A stretch of 12,348 nucleotides of DNA from contig CALBHM010000009.1 in the NCBI GenBank assembly GCA_937892835.1, positions 1 through 12,348 of the forward strand, in the 5' to 3' direction. This stretch comes from an uncultured Ruminococcus sp. Lineage in GTDB: Bacteria; Bacillota; Clostridia; Oscillospirales; Acutalibacteraceae. The position numbers and the translations under genes are program-made. This document shows positions 7,505-12,348 of the stretch, piece after piece (positions within the stretch are counted from its first letter, which is position 1; each line of letters starts with the position of its first letter). The notes beneath the pieces are model-generated. The model was given only the letters and a program-made list of their open reading frames with translations. It did no database searches and had not been told where the DNA came from.

Positions 7505-9628
7505 TCAGGCATTGTTATCTGCCGTTTGATTTTCTTTTTTCTTCATTTTAAGTTTGAGTTTTTTGCCGAGGAAGTCATAAGTTGTTTTTTCGATTACTCC
7601 CTCAAGAACAAGCAACAGCGGTGTAAGCATGAATACTATAACACCTGCGCTGATGAGCGAGCCTCTTGCGAGCAGGAGGCAAACCTCTTTAACTATCTTG
7701 ATATCGCAGGTGAGGAATACGCCGAAGGTTGCGCCGAAGAAAACGAGCGCACTCTGGAAGATTGAACGGTCGGAAGCGTTGGCGGCAATCTTGATTGCGT
7801 CGAGCTTGTTGTGGCCGTTTCTCATCTCCTCACGGAAACGTGTGGTAAGAAGAATTGCGTAGTCAACCGTTGCACCGAGCTGAACACAGCCGATAATTGT
7901 CGGGGCTATGAACGACAGCGTAGTGCCGGTTGCAAACGATATCGCCTTATTGACGAATATCGCAAGCTCAATCGACATAACGAGTATTGTCGGAATCGAA
8001 ATCGACTTGAAGATGATTGCGATAAGGATGAATATCGAAAGAATTGAAAGCACGCTTGTCAGCTTGAAGTCGTGGTCGGTGATGTCGATCAAATCCTTGT
8101 ACATTGCACCCTCACCGGTGACGTAGCCGTCCTTATCGTATTTCTTAACGATATTATTTATCTTGGTGAGCTGTTCGTTACATTCGTCAGTTGCGGCAAC
8201 GTATGATGTGTTAACAAGAATCATTTGTCTGCCGCCGGCTTTTGCGATACTCTTAAGCTCATCGGGAATCATTGAATCGGGGATGCCCGAACCGACGAAG
8301 CTGTTGTAAGCAACCATGTTTGTAACACCTGCGGTATCCTTGATCTCATTCTCCATCTTAACAAGGTCGGAAGCGTCAAGGCTGTCATCAACAATGATGA
8401 AGTGCGAGGTTGCCATGTTAAATTCCTCTTTCATCTTGTTGAGAGCGGCGATACAGCCGATGTCGTCGGGCAGCATTCTGTCCATCGAGTAGTAAACATT
8501 GACGTTTGACTGCATGATGTATGACGGAATGAAGAGAACAACGAAGATTGCAACCCAAACTTTTTTATGATTGACAACAAAATTGTTGAGCTTGTCAAAC
8601 TTGGGAATAAAGCTTCTGTGGCGATATTTATGGATAAGCTTGTCGCACTGAAGAACAAGAGCGGGGAGAACGACCGTAACGGTGAGAACGCCGAATACAA
8701 CACCCTTAGCCATAACAAGACCGATATCCTTACCAAGTGAAAGATCCATGAAGCAGAGAGCAAGGAAACCGAAAATCGTTGTCAGCGAGCTGCCGGAGAG
8801 GGAAAGGAATGCACCCTGAATTGCGCTTGCCATAGCGTCTCTCTTGTCTGCATACTTTGGTTTTTCCTCTTCAAAACGGTCGATGAGGAATACCGAGTAG
8901 TCCATCGTAACACCGAGCTGCAGGATAGCGGCAATACATTGCGTGATGTACGATATCTGCCCGAATATGAAGTTTGTACCCATGTTGTAAACAACCGCCA
9001 TGCACAGTGCAGCAAGAAGAACCCACGGCTCAACCCATGACTCCATACAGAACGTCATGACAACAAGTGCGATTGCAATAGCGATTGCAATGAATATCGG
9101 AGCCTGCGAGTCGGCAAGGTCTCTTGTATCCTTCATTATGACACCCATACCGCTTAGGAAGCATTGATTGTTAAGCAAGCCTCTAACGTCCTCAATAGCC
9201 TGCATGGTCTCGTCGGTGACGGCCTTGTATTTATATTGTATAAGCATCATTGTGCATTTGCCGTCTTTGCTGTAGAAGATATCTTTGACGGCCTGAGGAA
9301 TGATTTCCTGCGGAATGCTAATGTCTGCGATATCGTTGACCCAGATAACACTGCTGACGTTATCGACCTTTGCAATTTTTTCTTTCAAGGCTGCAACGTC
9401 CTTTGACGGCATATCCTCAATAACAAGGAATGACATTGAGGCGCTGTTGAAGGTTTCGTCCAGCTCATTTTCGCCCTTGACCGAATCAAGCTCGCCCGGA
9501 AGATACGAGAGAATATCGTAGTTAACGAACGTATTGATGTAGCCGATTGCAGCGGGAATGAGAAGCAAAACGGCAATAATCGTTATCGTCTTCGGGTGGT
9601 AGGCGATGAATTTTGCGATTCTTTTCAT
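7505..9628 (-). CDS. MMPL/RND-superfamily (HAE3-like) exporter
   Basis: A 707-residue transporter with the two-fold RND layout: one membrane helix (about 13-31), a large extracytoplasmic loop (about 32-172), a block of five helices, then the same arrangement repeated (helix near 355-372, loop to about 535, five more helices). Each half carries the MMPL signature in its fourth helix: GVTMDYSVFLIDRF (Asp near residue 241) and GATVDYAILLTTRF (Asp near 588). In MMPL proteins such Asp-Tyr pairs form the proton relay. MMPL transporters export lipids, glycolipids or hydrophobic drugs with proton motive force; the substrate here is not evident. The C-terminus is Lys-rich. Start ATG has AGGAGA (9644-9639) 10 nt upstream. 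It follows tetR by 84 bp, with a possible internal promoter in that gap, and precedes the lipoprotein gene by 19 bp. Confidence 0.93.
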   Translation of the reverse strand: MKRIAKFIAYHPKTITIIAVLLLIPAAIGYINTFVNYDILSYLPGELDSVKGENELDETFNSASMSFLVIEDMPSKDVAALKEKIAKVDNVSSVIWVNDIADISIPQEIIPQAVKDIFYSKDGKCTMMLIQYKYKAVTDETMQAIEDVRGLLNNQCFLSGMGVIMKDTRDLADSQAPIFIAIAIAIALVVMTFCMESWVEPWVLLAALCMAVVYNMGTNFIFGQISYITQCIAAILQLGVTMDYSVFLIDRFEEEKPKYADKRDAMASAIQGAFLSLSGSSLTTIFGFLALCFMDLSLGKDIGLVMAKGVVFGVLTVTVVLPALVLQCDKLIHKYRHRSFIPKFDKLNNFVVNHKKVWVAIFVVLFIPSYIMQSNVNVYYSMDRMLPDDIGCIAALNKMKEEFNMATSHFIIVDDSLDASDLVKMENEIKDTAGVTNMVAYNSFVGSGIPDSMIPDELKSIAKAGGRQMILVNTSYVAATDECNEQLTKINNIVKKYDKDGYVTGEGAMYKDLIDITDHDFKLTSVLSILSIFILIAIIFKSISIPTILVMSIELAIFVNKAISFATGTTLSFIAPTIIGCVQLGATVDYAILLTTRFREEMRNGHNKLDAIKIAANASDRSIFQSALVFFGATFGVFLTCDIKIVKEVCLLLARGSLISAGVIVFMLTPLLLVLEGVIEKTTYDFLGKKLKLKMKKKENQTADNNA

Positions 9629-9653
9629 TTGTAACCGATCTCCTTTTTTAGAT

Positions 9654-9683
9654 TTTATATGGCACTTTACAATAATATGTAAA
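9654..9683 (-). promoter_or_regulatory. Possible internal promoter of the exporter gene, with palindrome over the -35
   Basis: On the minus strand TTTACA (9683-9678) and TATAAA (9659-9654) are separated by 18 nt, a fair sigma-A promoter giving a leader of about 20 nt before the exporter ATG at 9628. A palindrome (ctttac-N8-gtaaag, 9665-9684) covers the -35 box and much of the spacer, so it could be an operator. Its arms differ from the TGACT-N3-AGTCA sites upstream of tetR. Confidence 0.4.
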
Positions 9684-9712
9684 GATTAAAAGGGTATTAA
9701 ACTGATTTATTT

Positions 9713-10321
9713 TTATTCGTCTGTCGGCGGTTCGGAAATTATGGTTTCGACGCTCCTGAAAAGCAAGGGCTTGATTTCCGAAATCTTGAACGGCGATTCA
9801 AAAACAAACGAATCGTAGCAAACCGAGCCGACAAGCGTTACGATAAGATAAATTCTTTTGAGCGTTTCCTGCTCCGAAAAACCGTTTTCGATGTTTTCGT
9901 GAACAAGCTCACTGAGCATTGATTTAAGCTCGTCGTCCTCAATCGTGCTGAAATAGCTCAGGCATGAGGAAAAATTTTTGCCCATGAGGGTGATGATTTC
10001 CGTATGCTCTTCAAGATAATCAACAATTTTTTCAGTGATGAAAAGCATCTGTTCGGAAAAGGTCATTTTGCAGGTCTCTTTCTTCTTCATCAGCTCTTCA
10101 AGCACATAGCGTAGAATTAAAGCACTTTTTCGGATAATTATACGTTCCATAAGGTCGTGCTTATCCTTAAAGTAAAGATAAAACGTTCCCTTGGCGATTC
10201 CGGCACTCTTGACAACGTCGTCGATCGAGGTGTTGTTGAAGCTTTTTTCGATGAAAAGCTCATAGGCGGCGTCAAGAATATTCGTTCTTTTGTTCTGTTG
10301 TTTTTCAGAAACCTTACTCAT
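9713..10321 (-). CDS. TetR/AcrR-family transcriptional repressor
   Basis: A 202-residue regulator. Residues 11-58 form the TetR-type DNA-binding domain (ILDAAYELFIEKSFNNTSID, then VVKSAGIAKGTFYLYFKDKHDL), with the recognition helix at about 42-48. The rest is helical and variable, as usual for the ligand-binding and dimerisation domain, so the inducer cannot be read from sequence. It is the first gene of a tetR-exporter-lipoprotein operon; in this arrangement TetR proteins generally repress their own operon until a compound, often a substrate of the pump, releases them. The promoter region carries two matching palindromes (10345-10357 and 10390-10402), consistent with autorepression. Start ATG has CGGAGAT upstream (GGAG at 10334-10331, 9 nt spacing). 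TetR identity is confident; the regulatory target is inferred from the neighbouring sites. Confidence 0.93.
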   Translation of the reverse strand: MSKVSEKQQNKRTNILDAAYELFIEKSFNNTSIDDVVKSAGIAKGTFYLYFKDKHDLMERIIIRKSALILRYVLEELMKKKETCKMTFSEQMLFITEKIVDYLEEHTEIITLMGKNFSSCLSYFSTIEDDELKSMLSELVHENIENGFSEQETLKRIYLIVTLVGSVCYDSFVFESPFKISEIKPLLFRSVETIISEPPTDE

Positions 10322-10344
10322 TTTTCATATCTCCGTAAATAAAA

Positions 10345-10357
10345 TGACTACCAGTCA
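10345..10357. promoter_or_regulatory. Putative TetR operator O1 (leader)
   Basis: The 13-bp imperfect palindrome TGACTACCAGTCA has perfect 5-bp arms (TGACT/AGTCA). It lies between the predicted transcription start (near 10369) and the tetR ATG, where a bound repressor would block elongation or initiation. Its centre is 45 bp from that of O2. Confidence 0.6.
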
Positions 10358-10375
10358 CTTTTGCTTTCGTCTAAC

Positions 10376-10403
10376 ATTATACGCAAAAATGACTAATAGT
10401 CAA
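10376..10403 (-). promoter_or_regulatory. Sigma-A promoter of the tetR operon
   Basis: On the minus strand TTGACT (10403-10398) is followed after 16 nt by a perfect TATAAT (10381-10376). This puts transcription start near 10369 and gives a leader of about 48 nt. The -35 box is embedded in operator O2, and O1 lies just downstream of the start site. Confidence 0.75.
10390..10402. promoter_or_regulatory. Putative TetR operator O2 (overlaps -35)
   Basis: TGACTAATAGTCA is a 13-bp palindrome with perfect 6-bp arms around one central base. It covers five of the six -35 bases of the tetR promoter, so repressor binding would exclude RNA polymerase. It shares TGACTA-N2-AGTCA with O1. Confidence 0.65.
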
Positions 10404-10460
10404 TAACTTTTTTAAAAATTAATAATTTGTTAATATTTAAGGAAATTTGCGGGGATTGCC

Positions 10461-10940
10461 TTAATTCAAAATATACACGGCAAGGTTGAGATATGCAGCA
10501 AATGTGAGCCATAAAACATACGGAATTTGCAGCATACCGGCAAGTTTTGAAACACGGTAAAACATGACTGTCATGGTGATTGCGAGTGCCCAGAGAACGA
10601 TCAGCCATATAAATGAAAAGAGATAGGCGTTAAGCGAAAAGAAGAATATCGGCCACATGAAGTTCATCGCAAGTTGAATGACATAGACAGCAAGCGGCTG
10701 CTTGGCTTCGCTCATGTCCTTTTCGTAAACAAGATATGAAGAAATCCCCATAAGAATGTAAAGCAGCGTCCACATCACGGGGAAAAGCCAATCTGGCGGG
10801 GAAAGGGACGGCTTTGTGACAGCTTTGGAATAGACGTCGAAGCCGCTGCCGACTATCAGCGAAGAAATTCCGCCGACGGCAAGGGGAATTACAATGGCAA
10901 TTATCAGGTGCTTGAAATTGATATTTGTTTTGACGGTCAA
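10461..10940 (-). CDS. tspO: TspO/MBR family membrane protein
   Basis: A 159-residue, five-helix membrane protein. Family blocks are clear: KPSLSPPDWLFPVMWTLLY, then MGISSYLVY; AMNFMWPIFFF; and the C-terminal PYVLWLTFAAYLNLAVYILN. TspO proteins bind porphyrins and other hydrophobic ligands and are linked to tetrapyrrole handling and stress responses; the precise role here is unknown. The open frame extends to 11042, but no upstream ATG has a ribosome binding site and none is needed for the fold. TTG at 10940 has GAAAGG (10956-10951) 10 nt upstream and gives the usual family length, so I place the start there with moderate confidence; GTG at 10949 and ATG at 10985 are alternatives. A weak promoter with TTACAA, 17 nt and an extended -10 TGATATGTT (10996-10991) would initiate near 10984, fitting a downstream start. 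No convincing terminator separates it from tetR, so readthrough is possible. Confidence 0.85.
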   Translation of the reverse strand: MTVKTNINFKHLIIAIVIPLAVGGISSLIVGSGFDVYSKAVTKPSLSPPDWLFPVMWTLLYILMGISSYLVYEKDMSEAKQPLAVYVIQLAMNFMWPIFFFSLNAYLFSFIWLIVLWALAITMTVMFYRVSKLAGMLQIPYVLWLTFAAYLNLAVYILN

Positions 10941-10990
10941 AAAAATCACGCCTTTCTTATAAGTGTGGTGAGGTGTAATCTCCATCTTAG

Positions 10991-11019
10991 AACATATCAT
11001 TAACTTAAAAACTTTGTAA
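10991..11019 (-). promoter_or_regulatory. Weak candidate promoter for tspO
   Basis: On the minus strand TTACAA (11019-11014) lies 17 nt upstream of TATGTT (10996-10991), which is preceded by TGA and so has an extended -10 form. Both boxes are poor matches. It would give a leader of about 44 nt to the proposed TTG start. Confidence 0.3.
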
Positions 11020-11080
11020 GGAAACCATGGTATGATGCTCACATTGCATCGTGAAGAAATCAGTTCGGTTCAAAAATTTG

Positions 11081-11232
11081 TCTTTATCCCCTCCGGATTT
11101 TCAATCCACCTCCCCTTGATTCAACCAAGGGGAGGCTTGAGAATTTTGCAATACAGAATTTTTGCAACTATTTTAGCCTCCCCTTAAATGATTTAAGGGG
11201 AGGTGTCGCATGAGCGACGGAGGGGATAAAGA
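11081..11232. repeat. MITE-like palindromic intergenic element
   Basis: A 152-bp element bounded by perfect 15-bp terminal inverted repeats (tctttatcccctccg at 11081-11095; cggaggggataaaga at 11218-11232). Inside are two 27-bp hairpins of the form cctcccctt-N9-aaggggagg (11109-11135 and 11177-11203) and, beside the right terminus, gtcgc-atga-gcgac (11205-11218). It contains no substantial ORF and no obvious target-site duplication. The layout fits a non-autonomous mobile repeat or a dispersed structured intergenic repeat. Similar elements are, from memory, common in Clostridia genomes, but copy number cannot be judged from one window. Confidence 0.75.
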
Positions 11233-11375
11233 TAACAGTGCAAAAAATATTTTAGTTAATGACATTGACTGAATGAGGAGTTTAATTAAACCTTGGGCGA
11301 TTTGAACATCGCACCATGCAACGAAACTCTTCCGTTACACTTATATTATATACGAAAAGGCATGACCTTTATTCG
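11233..11375. other. Gene-free stretch with small hairpins
   Basis: This is the right part of the 435-bp gap between tspO and the oxidoreductase gene. It holds a palindrome (tttaattaaa, 11281-11290), a hairpin gcgat-N6-atcgc (11297-11312), a 9-bp stem with a 3-nt loop (11318-11338, two wobbles) and a weak 5-bp hairpin (11356-11370) that might end the oxidoreductase transcript on the minus strand. I found no supportable gene, tRNA or riboswitch. Confidence 0.4.
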
Positions 11376-12348
11376 CTATTCAATTACATTTTCGACCTCG
11401 CCGTCGTTTTTCATGCTCTTATCGGCACGGAAAACGGTCAGATGACCCTTCATTGAGTCCTCAATCGAGGTACACGAAACGGACATTTCGCCGTCACGGA
11501 CATAACGGACAAAATCTCTGACAAGCTCCATATCGCCGCCACCGTGGGAATCGTCGGTTACATTGACGTCAACAACACGGTCAAGGTGCTCGCAGCCGGG
11601 TCTCGGATCAATGAGCGAAACAGTGAATTTGCCGCTTTCGAGCGTTCCGAAAATCTCGCCCTTGGTTCCGATAATATGAATCTTTCGCTGAGGAATTGCC
11701 GCTCCGCCTATCATGTTGTGAGTGCCTGTTGCGCCGCTCTTGAAGCGGACGGCAAGGCTCTGGTGGTCAACAACGTTGTTGTCGCTCTTGTAGGCGCAAA
11801 CGCCGTAGGGGCTTGTTTTGAGAAGCTCGATTTTGTCCTCAATCGTTGCATTCTCTTTATCCTCAAGCTTGTCCCAAACATAGAACGACCAGCGGTCGGG
11901 GTGGTCGATATAGAGCCGCTTTGCCGAGTAAAGGCAGGTGTCAACAAGCGGACAGTCAATAAGACAGCGTGTGCCACTCTCCTTCGGTGCGTTTTCGGGT
12001 TTGAACTGCATCAGCGAACCAAAGCTCGAAACTCGGGCAGGTGCGTCGTTGCCCATGAGCCACATCATGATGTCGATATCGTGGCAGCACTTTGCAAGAA
12101 GCATTGTTGCGTGGCACTGCTCCTCGTTGCGCCATTTACCTCTTATATGGCTTGTGGACATATGATGATAGCTGACATGTTCGACTGTTTGAATATTGAC
12201 TATTTGTCCTATCTCGCCGCTGAGGAGCGTTTCTTTTATACGGCGATAGAACGGAGCGTATCTGAGGACAAAGCAGACCATTATTTTGCGTCCGTTCTCC
12301 TCGGCACAGCTTATCAGCTCACGCATTTCCTCCTCGTTGACGGCGAAC
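11376..12348 (-). CDS. Gfo/Idh/MocA-family oxidoreductase (N-terminus beyond window)
   Basis: The frame stays open to the window edge (FAVNEEEMRELI precedes the first internal ATG at 12326), matching the stretch after the EKP motif in Gfo/Idh/MocA enzymes. The NAD(P)-binding Rossmann fold, roughly 100 residues, is therefore missing. Numbering from that ATG, the catalytic-domain block KCCHDIDIMMWL (H82, D83) is present, followed by a Cys cluster C121-x3-C125-x5-C131 (CLIDCPLVDTCLYSA) and C177. The rest is the beta-sheet C-terminal domain (GTHNMIGGAAIPQRKIHIIG, GTKGEIFGTLE) ending at VENVIE. Such enzymes oxidise or reduce sugars, inositols and related polyols; the substrate cannot be assigned. 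GAGGAG before the ATG at 12326 is coding sequence, not evidence for a start. No strong terminator follows the stop at 11376. Confidence 0.9.
   Translation of the reverse strand, partial: FAVNEEEMRELISCAEENGRKIMVCFVLRYAPFYRRIKETLLSGEIGQIVNIQTVEHVSYHHMSTSHIRGKWRNEEQCHATMLLAKCCHDIDIMMWLMGNDAPARVSSFGSLMQFKPENAPKESGTRCLIDCPLVDTCLYSAKRLYIDHPDRWSFYVWDKLEDKENATIEDKIELLKTSPYGVCAYKSDNNVVDHQSLAVRFKSGATGTHNMIGGAAIPQRKIHIIGTKGEIFGTLESGKFTVSLIDPRPGCEHLDRVVDVNVTDDSHGGGDMELVRDFVRYVRDGEMSVSCTSIEDSMKGHLTVFRADKSMKNDGEVENVIE

Noticed and set aside
10404..10460. Terminator after tspO
   Set aside because: The A/T-rich sequence has only weak AT stems and no GC-rich hairpin followed by a T-run.
11109..11203. CRISPR-like repeats
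   Set aside because: Only two copies, each self-complementary and part of a palindromic element; no array and no cas genes.
11296..11313. tRNA T-arm-like sequence (GTTCAAAT on the minus strand)
   Set aside because: The flanking stem does not fit the T-arm register and no acceptor, D or anticodon arm is present.

Overview
The window looks like chromosomal DNA from a low-to-mid GC anaerobic Firmicute (Bacillota, Clostridia, most likely an Oscillospiraceae/Ruminococcaceae-type gut bacterium). This is inferred from strong AGGAGG-type ribosome binding sites, sigma-A promoters, a Gram-positive lipoprotein signal, DUF6273 and InlB-type B-repeats in a surface protein, a PfoR-like PTS membrane protein, and a palindromic 'cctcccctt / aaggggagg' intergenic element of a kind I associate with such genomes. 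No rRNA, tRNA, CRISPR array, transposase or phage gene was recognised.

Layout. (1) 1-2567, plus strand: 3' part of a large secreted or surface protein with tandem DUF6273 modules, three InlB-type repeats, an Ig-like segment, a Cys/His/Trp-rich segment and an amphipathic tail. It converges on (2) a minus-strand pair, 4996-2697, encoding a calcineurin-like metallophosphoesterase with a beta-rich FN3-like tail and a PfoR-like PTS EIIC membrane protein. The pair has a clear promoter at one end and a terminator at the other. (3) 5094-5789, plus strand: a membrane-anchored N-acetylmuramoyl-L-alanine amidase, divergent from (2), whose terminator overlaps its own stop codon. (4) 10321-5812, minus strand: a TetR-type repressor, an MMPL/RND-type exporter and a helical lipoprotein. 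The tetR promoter carries two TGACT-N3-AGTCA palindromes, one over the -35 box and one in the leader, which predicts autoregulation. (5) 10940-10461, minus strand: a TspO/MBR membrane protein, probably starting at TTG. (6) 10941-11375: a 435-bp gene-free stretch containing a 152-bp MITE-like palindromic element and several unexplained small hairpins. (7) 11376-12348, minus strand: the C-terminal three quarters or so of a Gfo/Idh/MocA-family oxidoreductase with a Cys cluster; its N-terminus lies beyond the window.

Functionally, much of the window concerns the cell envelope: surface adhesin-like repeats, peptidoglycan cleavage, lipid or amphiphile export, and two small integral membrane proteins. 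The most coherent candidate system is tetR-mmpL-lipoprotein, a self-regulated export module whose lipoprotein I cannot assign to a characterised function. I see nothing that clearly amounts to a wholly new defence or mobile system.
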